DNA of 8,676 nucleotides, from contig JAGDAM010000372.1 of assembly GCA_017959485.1 (NCBI GenBank), positions 1 to 8,676 on the forward strand, in the 5' to 3' direction. Shown in pieces: positions 1 through 6,404 of this stretch (positions are counted from its first letter, which is position 1; each line of letters starts with the position of its first letter). Source of the DNA: Clostridia bacterium (GTDB taxonomy: Bacteria; Bacillota_A; Clostridia; Oscillospirales; CAG-272). Below the pieces are notes generated by a model that was not told where the DNA came from, searched no databases, and worked only from the letters and a program-made list of their open reading frames with translations. A program made the position numbers and the translations under genes.

Positions 1-182
1 GAGGCGGAGCGACCAAATTAAACCTTCGCCCCGCTCTGCGGGGAGAAGGTGGACCGGCGGTGCAGTTGCGAAAAATTAACGCTTGAATAAACGCAGCCGG
101 GACGGATGAGGGGTGCGGCAACGACAGAGGCACTATGTTCTCCCTGCCCGCCTCCCTTCCCTCCTCCATCTCTCCCCCATAA
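1..182. other. Intergenic region with repeat-like sequence, no gene
   Basis: I see no supportable gene here. The open frames are short, proline-rich and lack ribosome binding sites. The region contains a strong palindrome (23-49) followed by sequence around 103-118 (CGGATGAGGGGTG) and a C/T-rich stretch (136-178). A hairpin, then GGTGG, then CGGATGAGGGG resembles intergenic repeats I recall from clostridial genomes. That resemblance is from memory, not a search. The part between the two blocks contains a weaker imperfect pairing (CCGGC near 54 with GCCGG near 97). Confidence 0.5.
23..49. repeat. Palindromic intergenic repeat, 12-bp stem
   Basis: Positions 23-34 pair with 38-49 around a 3-base TCT loop. 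Eleven of 12 pairs match; the single mismatch is G28 against A44. No T-run follows on either strand, so it does not look like an ordinary terminator. It probably belongs to a dispersed palindromic repeat family, which is an inference. Confidence 0.6.
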
Positions 183-208
183 CAAAAGGCGCCCCACGGC
201 GCCTTTTG
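183..208 (-). terminator. Rho-independent terminator ending the left redox cluster
   Basis: A perfect 11-bp stem (183-193 with 198-208, core AAAAGGCGCC/GGCGCCTTTT) closes a 4-base CCAC loop. On the minus strand the stem ends in TTTTG, about 60 bases beyond the stop of the last minus-strand gene at 267, so it is well placed to end that transcript. The A-run and T-run lie inside the stem on both sides, so it could work in both directions and also protect against transcription from the left. Confidence 0.8.
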
Positions 209-266
209 CTTTATTCGTTTTTTACAACAATCTCCGTCTTTTAAGAGTCCGGGAAAGGAAAATCTA

Positions 267-686
267 TCATTCTTCCCACAGATACTCTATTGTCACGGGG
301 GTAAAGGATAATCTTGCGTTATAGTACTTTTTGCCGTTGTTTATATCAAAATGGAGGCACATTTCTCCCCAGATATCGATATCATACTTGAACATCAGCA
401 TATTCCACTTGTTCAGCCAGCTGACTCCTTCCGGAACCGAAACGTATTGCAATGAATTGCGTTTTACTCTATACACGTACAGGGAGCAGTCGTCCGGGTC
501 CTTCAGCGTATAAGTTACGGTGGCTTTTTTGAAGGGTTTGAAATAATCGTTCTCGCCGATTCTCCCGTACTCAATAATCAAAGCTCCGTCTCTGATATCG
601 ATACGTGTCATTTTCTCATCGTGCATCGCCTTTGAAGAATTGAAAAGCGTATTAAGATCTTCCGCGGAAAACAATTCCTTCTTCAT
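267..686 (-). CDS. Hypothetical protein, 139 aa, unrecognised
   Basis: I do not recognise this family. The start ATG at 684-686 has AGGAG five bases upstream, which supports a real gene. The protein has no signal peptide, membrane segment or obvious metal motif. It opens with a short helical, charged region (about residues 1-30) and then looks like alternating beta strands rich in Tyr, Phe, Lys and Asp, ending in LWEE, which suggests a small cytoplasmic beta-rich fold. It starts 36 bases after the MBL-rubredoxin gene and is followed by the terminator at 183-208, so it is probably the last gene of that transcript. Its DNA is visibly more AT-rich than the preceding redox genes, which hints at a separate origin. 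A function cannot be assigned. Confidence 0.75.
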   Translation of the reverse strand: MKKELFSAEDLNTLFNSSKAMHDEKMTRIDIRDGALIIEYGRIGENDYFKPFKKATVTYTLKDPDDCSLYVYRVKRNSLQYVSVPEGVSWLNKWNMLMFKYDIDIWGEMCLHFDINNGKKYYNARLSFTPVTIEYLWEE

Positions 687-722
687 AAGAACTCCTTTCG
701 GGAACCTGCTGTCGTGCGCAGA

Positions 723-1664
723 TCACGCCTTGTTGAACTTCTCCTTCGACTGCTTGCAGCGGGGGCACTTCCAGTCGTCGGGAAGATCCTCAAACGCGAC
801 TCCGTCGTGCTCGGCGGGATCGTAAACATAGCCGCAGATCGAGCAGACGTATTTCCCGCTGGCTTTTCCCCCGCTGAAATCGACTTGCGCGGGGATCGTC
901 GGGACCGGATTGTCAAGATCGATCACGCGCTTTGCCTCGAGATTTTCGTACCCTTGAGGAGTATGCGTTCCGCAGTAAACAGTCGGATGGCTGCGGACGA
1001 AATCACGGACCCGGTCAAGCGTCTCGCGCGCCGCCGGAAGATCCTCAAATACCACGGACAGCCTGTTCTCATACAGCGCTTCGTCCATATAAGTGATATC
1101 TCCGTGGAGCATGAAGAAGAGTCCGTCGTTTTCGACGATTACGATGCTGTTACCCCTGGTGTGGCCTTTGGCTTTGATGAAATAGATGCCTTCCGCAATC
1201 TTTTGGCTCTCCGGGAAGTTGTAATAGGCGCCGTCGGTGTATTCGACGGGCACGATATTGTCAGGTCCCTGAAGCTCGGCGGATGTTACCTCCTCCGCTC
1301 CGACGTAAATCTTCGCGTTCGGGAAGGATTTCAGTTCTCCCGAATGGTCGGCGTGCTTATGCGTCAGCAAGATCTTTGTGACCTGCTCGGGTTTGTATCC
1401 GAGCGCGGCAAACGCTTCCATATAAGTGCAGATATCTTTTCCGGTAAAGGCCGGGCTGTTTTCGTCAGGCGCTTCTTCCGGCGTTCCTGCGGGAAATCCT
1501 GTATCGACAAGAATAACCTCGTCGCCGGTGTCGATCAGATAATTCTGCAAACTGCCGCGATAGCGGATATTCTTATCGTACTTATCCATACCGTCCTCGC
1601 CGCCGAAAGCGAACGGCTGGGAATAAAACCCGTCTTTTCTGAACTTGACAGCTTTGATGATCAT
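723..1664 (-). CDS. Metallo-beta-lactamase-fold hydrolase fused to C-terminal rubredoxin
   Basis: This is a 313-aa two-domain protein. Residues 1 to about 255 form a metallo-beta-lactamase fold with a full dinuclear metal set: H102-x-H104-x-D106-H107, H168 (GHTRGN), D189 (HGDI) and H234. The arrangement resembles lactonase-type hydrolases. Flavodiiron oxygen reductases have Glu in the HxExD motif, so this is probably not one of them. Residues 271-313 are a rubredoxin with C274-x2-C277 and C300-x2-C303 plus the usual GYVYDP and LPDDWKCP segments, binding one iron by four cysteines. The ATG has GGAGG eight bases upstream. It lies 30 bases after a flavodoxin-like gene, which could exchange electrons with the rubredoxin; that is inference. 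The substrate is unknown. Possible roles are thioester or lactone hydrolysis, or a redox-controlled hydrolase. Confidence 0.93.
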   Translation of the reverse strand: MIIKAVKFRKDGFYSQPFAFGGEDGMDKYDKNIRYRGSLQNYLIDTGDEVILVDTGFPAGTPEEAPDENSPAFTGKDICTYMEAFAALGYKPEQVTKILLTHKHADHSGELKSFPNAKIYVGAEEVTSAELQGPDNIVPVEYTDGAYYNFPESQKIAEGIYFIKAKGHTRGNSIVIVENDGLFFMLHGDITYMDEALYENRLSVVFEDLPAARETLDRVRDFVRSHPTVYCGTHTPQGYENLEAKRVIDLDNPVPTIPAQVDFSGGKASGKYVCSICGYVYDPAEHDGVAFEDLPDDWKCPRCKQSKEKFNKA

Positions 1665-1694
1665 CGTCCCATCCTCCGTTATTTCGTCCTGATC

Positions 1695-2105
1695 TTATAC
1701 GAGCGACGCCGCGAATTCTCCCGCTCGGCGAAGATCCTCCTCCGTCGGAAGGCCTTTGTTGATAAAGATCCAGGACGCGGCGCAGTGGAACTCTTTCTCG
1801 CTGAGCGTTATACCGAGTTCGTCGGTCACTCTTTTGACCGCTTTCCGGGTCGACGCTCCGGAGGCGGCGGTATTCATGTTGACGACTTCGCCGATATTGG
1901 CTTTGTTTCTTTCGAGAAATATCCCGACTTCCTTGTCGATATTCGCGGCGTACATCGCGTTGATAAGAAAGAGTCTGTCGACCTTCTCTTCAAGATCGTG
2001 CGAGACGTCGAGAGCTTCGATACCGAGAGCGGCCGATACCGCGTCGGCCATTTTCTTCGTGTTGCCTTTTTTTGATTTCGTGAAATAGCGAATCGCTGTC
2101 TTCAT
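1695..2105 (-). CDS. Flavodoxin-like protein, 136 aa (paralog of the gene at 3233-3625)
   Basis: The N-terminal beta strand (TAIRYF) followed by GNTKKMADAV matches the first strand, phosphate loop and helix of flavodoxins. The loop reads TKSKKGNT rather than the classic T/S-x-T-G-x-T, so FMN binding is likely but not certain. The segments around 48-55 (INAMYAAN) and 78-84 (MNTAASG) sit where flavodoxins contact the flavin ring. The protein aligns along its length with the flavodoxin-like protein encoded at 3233-3625, so the two arose by duplication. The ATG has GGAGG upstream at about 9 bases. The gene lies between a radical SAM gene (30-base gap) and the MBL-rubredoxin gene (30-base gap). 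The likely role is one- or two-electron carrier for these partners. Confidence 0.85.
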   Translation of the reverse strand: MKTAIRYFTKSKKGNTKKMADAVSAALGIEALDVSHDLEEKVDRLFLINAMYAANIDKEVGIFLERNKANIGEVVNMNTAASGASTRKAVKRVTDELGITLSEKEFHCAASWIFINKGLPTEEDLRRAGEFAASLV

Positions 2106-2135
2106 TTTGTGATTCCTCCGCGTTTTAGAGTCGTA

Positions 2136-3236
2136 TTATTTATTGACGAGTTTTTCGACGAGCCCGCGCTTCTCGTAAAGAACGCAGCCGCCCGAGTGAT
2201 CTTCGGTCAAAAGACCGCCATCCCGCAGCGCGACGAACAGCGGCGAGTTGATCGCTTCACGGAGAGAAGTGTTTCTCACGTTCACGTCCGAGTAAGGCGA
2301 GAAGGGACAGGGCTCGGCTCCTCCGTGCGAATTGATGTGGAAGAATCCGCGTCCGGCCGCAACGCAGCCGCCCGAGCTTTTTACGTCTCCGGGAAAAGAA
2401 ATGTACAACATTTCGGGATGCTCCGCGCGCAGTCTCGCGATCTCCCCGCGGAGATATTCGCGTTCGGATTCGCCCGGAGCGAGTTCCTTGCTGTCTTCGG
2501 TCACGGGCACGAACTCGACGAAAAACACGACTTTGCACCCGCGGTCCGCGAGATCCCGCAGAAAATTGTCCGACGTTACTTCGCGAACGTTTTCGGTCGT
2601 GACAGTGACCGACGCGCCGAAAATGATCCCTCTCGCGCGAAGCGCTTCCATGTATGAGATCAGACGCTCGTAAATGCCCCTGCCGCGCCTTGCGTCGGTA
2701 GTTTCACGTCCGCCTTCGATGCTCATGACAGGCAAAAGATTCCTGCTTCTGTCGAACAGTTCGAAATACCGCTCATCCATATAAGTTCCGTTTGTAAATA
2801 TCGGAAAGAGAACGTTCGGCTTTGTCGCGGCGGATTCGATGACGTCGCGCCTGAGCATCGGCTCTCCGCCCGCAAGAAGGATAAAACTTACCCCGAGGCC
2901 GTCCGCCTCGTCGAAGATCCTAAGCCAGTCCTTGCCCGTGAGCTGAGATACCGGTTCCGAGTCGACGGTCGCGTGATTGCACCTTGAATAGCATCCGGCG
3001 CAGTGAAGATTGCACTTGCTCGTGATGCTCGCGATCAGAAAAGCCGGGATATGTTCGCCTTTTTTCTCGGCTTCTTTTCTTTTTTTGGACGCGGCGCCGC
3101 TCGCGGCTGCGAATCTGAGCATAAACGCGCCCTCTCTGGGATTTTTCAGCGTGGCTTTCAACGCGTCCGAAACTATACGCTCCACGCCTTCGGTCAGGTA
3201 TTCCTGAATATCAAAATCCTTTTCGCCGTTCTTCAT
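2136..3236 (-). CDS. Radical SAM protein with SPASM-like C-terminus, 366 aa
   Basis: The cluster motif C75-x3-C79-x2-C82 (SKCNLHCAGC) binds the [4Fe-4S] cluster that cleaves S-adenosylmethionine. GGEP at 123-126 is the SAM-contact motif. The C-terminal part carries C291, C310 (AEPCPFSPYSD) and C351, similar to a reduced SPASM-type auxiliary cluster region. The first 60 residues are helical and charged and not part of the core. Family members modify peptides, proteins or small molecules by radical chemistry; the substrate is not evident, and no small precursor peptide gene is visible beside it. Its ATG overlaps the stop of the upstream flavodoxin-like gene by 4 bases (ATGA), which suggests coupled translation. 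A second flavodoxin-like gene follows. Flavodoxins are known reductants of radical SAM clusters, so these are natural electron donors, but that pairing is inferred. Confidence 0.92.
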   Translation of the reverse strand: MKNGEKDFDIQEYLTEGVERIVSDALKATLKNPREGAFMLRFAAASGAASKKRKEAEKKGEHIPAFLIASITSKCNLHCAGCYSRCNHATVDSEPVSQLTGKDWLRIFDEADGLGVSFILLAGGEPMLRRDVIESAATKPNVLFPIFTNGTYMDERYFELFDRSRNLLPVMSIEGGRETTDARRGRGIYERLISYMEALRARGIIFGASVTVTTENVREVTSDNFLRDLADRGCKVVFFVEFVPVTEDSKELAPGESEREYLRGEIARLRAEHPEMLYISFPGDVKSSGGCVAAGRGFFHINSHGGAEPCPFSPYSDVNVRNTSLREAINSPLFVALRDGGLLTEDHSGGCVLYEKRGLVEKLVNK

Positions 3237-3625
3237 CCGAGCACCTTTCTTGCGAATTCTTTCGCCGGTTCGACGCGCGCTTTGATCCGCGTCATATGCG
3301 CGTAGAAATAACTTTTCTCTACCGGTATGCCTTTTTCCGTGAGTATTTTGCGAAGAGCCCTGACCGTTCTTCTCGACCAGTTTGACGTGGTGAAAAGAAC
3401 GACGCGACCTGTTATGTCGGGTGACAGACGTTGCGCGTATTCCCTGAGCTGAGGCGCCATAATATTGGCGTATGGCGCTCCGCCGAGGAAGAGAACGTCC
3501 GCGTACTTTTCGAGGTCGGGCTCGTCGGTTACCGACACGGCTTTCACTCCGGCCGCGTCGGCGATCGCTTCGGCGATCTTTTTCGTGTTTCCGAGCTTTG
3601 AATAATACCTTACAGCGATTACCAT
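3233..3625 (-). CDS. Flavodoxin-like protein, 130 aa
   Basis: The first strand and loop (VRYYSKLGNTKKIAEAI) match the flavodoxin phosphate-binding region, with Leu in place of the second Thr of the usual T/S-x-T-G-x-T. GGAPYAN (about 48-54) corresponds to the GSPTY-type flavin loop, and TTSNWSRRT (about 79-87) to the later loop. At 130 residues it is slightly shorter than typical flavodoxins. GGAGG lies 6 bases before the ATG. The stop overlaps the start of the radical SAM gene, the closest coupling in the cluster, so a direct electron-transfer partnership with that enzyme is the leading hypothesis. It is a paralog of the protein encoded at 1695-2105. Confidence 0.88.
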   Translation of the reverse strand: MVIAVRYYSKLGNTKKIAEAIADAAGVKAVSVTDEPDLEKYADVLFLGGAPYANIMAPQLREYAQRLSPDITGRVVLFTTSNWSRRTVRALRKILTEKGIPVEKSYFYAHMTRIKARVEPAKEFARKVLG

Positions 3626-3665
3626 GCGGATCCTCCTCAGTACCGATCGGTCAGAAGCTCTTCAC

Positions 3666-4478
3666 TCATTTTAGAAGATACGACGCGACGTAGCCCGTAT
3701 CTCCGTCGGTGATCAGGTCTGGATCCGAGATCTCAAACCTTACATCAAGCCCGCACTCTTTTGCGGCAAGCTCAAAATGACAGAGCGCGATGCCCATATC
3801 GATCTTCTGCAGATCCCAGCCATTGCCGGAAACGTATCCCTTGCTCCGCTTTTCGTAGAAATGCGCTTTATCTCCGCATACGACGACCCGCCAGGGCTGT
3901 TTGTTGACAGCGGAGGGCGCGAGACGGACCGCTTCCAGAGCGTCTTTGAGCGCCCCGGCTTTTTCTCCGGTCAGCGGAGCGTCAAACCCGCCGTCAAAGA
4001 ACAGCTCTTCAAAATCGAATCTGCTGTCCGCTTTGACGCCTTTTCTCATCATCGTTTCGCGCAGCGACATCTTTTTTGCCGGATATCCGAGCGGGCTGAC
4101 GCAGGGCATGACCTCTTCGGGACCGAGGTCGAGAGCTTTTTCGAAAGCGTCCCTGTTCATCGTCCCGGCGATCCAGGTCGTGCCTATGCCCATCGACTCG
4201 GCACAGAGAACGATCTTTTCGAAAGAGTATCCGAACGCCTCCTCGGCGTGCGGGACACGGAGCATTTTTCCGGCGATGTATGTATCGGTACCGACTATCA
4301 CGGGGCTGGACAGCCCGTGCTCGCGGGCGTCAAGCAGCTTCCATTTGATCGGTATGCCGTACGGATTTTCGGCGCCGCCGCAAAACTCAACGAGTTTGCG
4401 CGCGTCCTCGGCGGTCAGAGCGGCCCCGTCAAAGGTGCGTACGCTCCGCCTTTTTTTAATTATCTCAAATATGCTCAC
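3666..4478 (-). CDS. Nitroreductase-family flavoprotein (TM1586-like), 270 aa
   Basis: The N-terminal SIFEIIKKRRSVRTF motif is the FMN-phosphate-binding signature of nitroreductases (RRSxR). GIGTTWIAG (about 96-104) and LAPSAVNKQPWRVVV (about 189-203) are further hallmarks. With 270 residues and two nitroreductase-like halves in one chain it fits the TM1586-type group. Such enzymes use NAD(P)H and FMN; the physiological substrate here is unknown. I chose the GTG at 4476-4478, because GGGGA lies 7 bases upstream and the family begins at the SIFEIIKKR segment. An ATG at 4506-4508 is in frame but lies inside the palindromic element and has no ribosome binding site. It is the first gene of the left redox cluster, 40 bases before a flavodoxin-like gene. 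Confidence 0.9.
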   Translation of the reverse strand: MSIFEIIKKRRSVRTFDGAALTAEDARKLVEFCGGAENPYGIPIKWKLLDAREHGLSSPVIVGTDTYIAGKMLRVPHAEEAFGYSFEKIVLCAESMGIGTTWIAGTMNRDAFEKALDLGPEEVMPCVSPLGYPAKKMSLRETMMRKGVKADSRFDFEELFFDGGFDAPLTGEKAGALKDALEAVRLAPSAVNKQPWRVVVCGDKAHFYEKRSKGYVSGNGWDLQKIDMGIALCHFELAAKECGLDVRFEISDPDLITDGDTGYVASYLLK

Positions 4479-4485
4479 TGTTTTG

Positions 4486-4490
4486 TCCCC
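4486..4490 (-). promoter_or_regulatory. Ribosome binding site that fixes the nitroreductase start
   Basis: GGGGA on the minus strand, 7 bases before the GTG at 4476-4478. It lies just outside the palindromic element (4492-4659), so the insertion spared the translation start. This is the main reason for preferring the GTG over the longer frame from 4508. Confidence 0.65.
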
Positions 4491-4491
4491 G

Positions 4492-4659
4492 TTAAGGCAA
4501 TACCGCACAAATCGCGAGTGCGGATTGCCGAGTAATTTCGGCGCCTGTTTTGACTGAGAAATCGCAGGAAAACAGGCGGTTTTTCAAGATTTCGACGTCA
4601 ATACAGGCGCCGAAAGGGCCGGCAAGACGTGCACGTCGAATAGTGCGGTATTGCCTTAA
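4492..4659. mobile_element. MITE-like palindromic element, 168 bp, with 17-bp perfect inverted ends
   Basis: The ends 4492-4508 (TTAAGGCAATACCGCAC) and 4643-4659 are perfect inverted repeats. An inner pair, 4536-4554 and 4597-4615, matches at 18 of 19 positions (core TTTCGGCGCCTGT). The two 63-base arms are equal in length and enclose a 42-base centre, which itself holds GAAATC/GATTTC and GAAAA/TTTTTC pairings, so the transcript would form one long hairpin. No transposase is encoded, so it would be a non-autonomous element moved in trans. TTAA stands at both ends. It could be part of the inverted repeat or a 4-base target duplication around 13-bp ends, and one copy cannot tell these apart. 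The stop codon of the peroxidase gene lies in its right end. Confidence 0.75.
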
Positions 4660-5129
4660 AACGTTTTTTGCAGTTCCGCCTCTATCGCAGCTTCCAGTGC
4701 ATCCGGCTTTTCGGTCGGGGAGAAGCGCCCGACGACGTTTCCTTTGCGGTCGATCAGGAATTTCGCGAAGTTCCACTCGATCCTGCCCGGCTTCTGTTCC
4801 TTCAGATAAACGTAGAGCGGATCGGCTCCGGATCCGTTGACCTTGATTTTTGCGAAGCGCGGGAATTTAGTTCCGTAGTTCAGGCGGCAGAAGGAATCGA
4901 TCTTTTCCGCGTCGCCCGGCGCCTGAAAAGCGAACTGGTTGCAGGGGAAGTCAAGGATCTCGAATCCCTGCTCGCGGTATTTTTCGTAAAGCGCCTCAAG
5001 CCCCTCGTACTGCGGAGTCAGACCGCACCTTGTCGCCGTATTGACGATCAGCAGGACTTTTCCTTCGTATTTCTTCAGAGAAACGATGTTTCCCTTGTTG
5101 TCGGTAACGGTAAAATCGTATACGCTCAT
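4656..5129 (-). CDS. Glutathione peroxidase family protein (2-Cys, probably thioredoxin-dependent), 157 aa
   Basis: This enzyme reduces hydroperoxides. The peroxidatic residue is C35 (NTATRCGLTPQY); it is Cys, not selenocysteine. The remaining catalytic residues are visible: Q69 in FPCNQFAFQAPG, and W119-N120 in EWNFAKFLID. C81 occupies the place of the resolving Cys of plant and insect thioredoxin-dependent members, so reduction by thioredoxin is expected, consistent with trxA and trxB just upstream. The family's FG at 66-67 reads FA here. AGGAGG lies 8 bases before the ATG, and the gene starts 13 bases after trxB. It is a paralog of the peroxidase encoded at 6405-6944 but lacks about 26 residues before the WNF motif. 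Its TAA stop lies in the end of the palindromic element, so the insertion may have altered the last residues. Confidence 0.93.
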   Translation of the reverse strand: MSVYDFTVTDNKGNIVSLKKYEGKVLLIVNTATRCGLTPQYEGLEALYEKYREQGFEILDFPCNQFAFQAPGDAEKIDSFCRLNYGTKFPRFAKIKVNGSGADPLYVYLKEQKPGRIEWNFAKFLIDRKGNVVGRFSPTEKPDALEAAIEAELQKTF

Positions 5130-5142
5130 TGATCGATCCTCC

Positions 5143-6057
5143 TTATGGATTCAAGTTGTTGATATACTTTACCGCCTCGGTCGCGGCCATGGCGCCGTCC
5201 GCAGCGGCGGTCACAAGCTGCCGGAGCGTCTTTGTCCGGTTGTCGCCGGCGACGAAGATACCCTCGCGGCTCGTATGGCAGTCTTCGCCGGCTACCGCGT
5301 ATCCGGCGTCGTCAAGACTGATAAGATCTGCGAAGTTCCGGTTCTCGGGAATTCGTCCGACAGCGACAAACAGTCCGTTGAGCTCAAGCGTTCTGACCGA
5401 TCCGTCGATCTTGTTCGTGATCTCGATCGCCCGGAGACGTTTGTCGGATAAGAGACGCGTTACGGCGGAGTTGTAAATGAATTCCACGTTGGTTTTTCCG
5501 GAGAGGAGCCGCACGGTGGTCTCCTCTCCGCGGAAGCTGTCTCTCCGGTGGATGAGATACACCTTTTCGGCGAGGTCGGAGAGGTAGAGCGCGTCCTCAA
5601 GGGCGGTATTGCCACCTCCGACTACCGCGACGACCTTTTTTCTGTAAAAGTTTCCGTCGCAGGTCGCGCAGTAGGATACGCCCCTGCCGGAGAGCTTTTC
5701 CTCGTCTTCCAGTCCGAGTTTGCGGCTTGCGGAACCGGTGGCGAGGATGACGGTCGCTGCTTCGTAGCTGTTTTTTACCGTCACGACCGTCTTTTTGCCG
5801 TTTTCGTCCTTTATACCTACCGCTTTCTCGAATCTGAACTCGGCCCCGAGCCCCTTTGCCTGTTCGTACAGTTTCGCGGAAAAATCGAATCCTGAAATGT
5901 GCGCCTCGGCGGGATAGTTTTCGATATCCGGGGTATTTAGGATCTGTCCGCCGTAGTTCACCGCTTCAAGGACCAGTACCGACTTCGCGGCGCGCCGTGC
6001 GTAAACGGCGGCGGTCATTCCGGCGGGTCCCGCACCGATGATTATGATATCATACAC
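5143..6057 (-). CDS. trxB: Thioredoxin reductase, 304 aa
   Basis: This flavoprotein transfers electrons from NADPH through FAD and a cysteine pair to thioredoxin. Visible features are the FAD motif GAGPAG (8-13), ATG (106-108), redox centre C130-A-T-C133-D, the NADPH motif GGGNTA (147-152), the HRR (170-172) that marks NADPH preference, and the C-terminal FAD contact GD in VAGDNRTKTLRQ. The length is normal for the low-molecular-weight bacterial type. The start is GTG at 6055-6057. GGAGG is placed 8 bases upstream inside the last codons of trxA, and only 3 bases separate the genes, so translation is probably coupled. It should recharge the thioredoxin encoded next to it, and through it both peroxidases. 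Confidence 0.96.
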   Translation of the reverse strand: MYDIIIIGAGPAGMTAAVYARRAAKSVLVLEAVNYGGQILNTPDIENYPAEAHISGFDFSAKLYEQAKGLGAEFRFEKAVGIKDENGKKTVVTVKNSYEAATVILATGSASRKLGLEDEEKLSGRGVSYCATCDGNFYRKKVVAVVGGGNTALEDALYLSDLAEKVYLIHRRDSFRGEETTVRLLSGKTNVEFIYNSAVTRLLSDKRLRAIEITNKIDGSVRTLELNGLFVAVGRIPENRNFADLISLDDAGYAVAGEDCHTSREGIFVAGDNRTKTLRQLVTAAADGAMAATEAVKYINNLNP

Positions 6058-6060
6058 CGG

Positions 6061-6372
6061 TCAGTCCTCCATAAGAGCCGCGATCGAATCCCTGGGGATC
6101 AGTCCGACGTTCCTGCGGGTCTCCTTTCCGCCCTTGAATACGACAAGGCAGGGAATAGAGACGACTTCGTATTCCTCGACGAGCTCATCCTCCTCGTCGA
6201 TATCGATCGAGACGATCTTGTATTCGGTATTGTTTTCCGCGAGCTCGTCAAGCATCGGTCTCATCGATTTGCAGGGACCGCACCAGCCGGCGTTGAAATC
6301 CACGAGCACCGGAATATCGGAATTCAGAACTTCTTTTTCAAAATTATCCTTTGTTACTTCGATAACAGCCAT
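6061..6372 (-). CDS. trxA: Thioredoxin, 103 aa
   Basis: A single thioredoxin domain with the active site W30-C31-G-P-C34 and the cis-proline at P74. The preceding strand reads VDFNAGWCGPC, with Asn-Ala-Gly where many thioredoxins have Trp-Ala-x. Cys75 directly follows the cis-proline (SIPCLVVF), where Thr is usual. Length is standard and there is no signal peptide, so it acts in the cytoplasm. AGGGAGG lies about 7 bases before the ATG. It lies between a peroxidase gene (32-base gap) and trxB (3-base gap), and the likely clients are the two peroxidases of this operon. Confidence 0.96.
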   Translation of the reverse strand: MAVIEVTKDNFEKEVLNSDIPVLVDFNAGWCGPCKSMRPMLDELAENNTEYKIVSIDIDEEDELVEEYEVVSIPCLVVFKGGKETRRNVGLIPRDSIAALMED

Positions 6373-6404
6373 TGTTTCATTTCCTCCCTGTGTTGTACAC
6401 CCGG

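Noticed and set aside
106..324. Plus-strand 72-codon frame at the left end
   Set aside because: It is proline-rich in a C/T-rich stretch, crosses the terminator hairpin, and lacks a ribosome binding site.
723..1664. Flavodiiron (oxygen- or NO-reducing) protein
   Set aside because: The HxHxDH motif is of the hydrolase type, and the protein lacks a fused flavodoxin domain.
714..2075. Long plus-strand open frame of 453 codons opposite the MBL-rubredoxin and flavodoxin-like genes
   Set aside because: It is antisense to two genes with clear motifs and ribosome binding sites, shows no family features, and is Arg/Val/Phe-rich as expected of an antisense frame in GC-rich DNA.
4492..4659. CRISPR repeats or an ordinary terminator
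   Set aside because: There is one inverted pair, not a series of spaced direct repeats, and no T-run follows the outer stem on the minus strand where a terminator would need one.
4492..4776. Minus-strand 94-codon frame over the palindromic element and the end of the peroxidase gene
   Set aside because: It is an out-of-frame product of the peroxidase gene running into the element; the matching plus-strand peptide shows that it follows from the inverted repeat.
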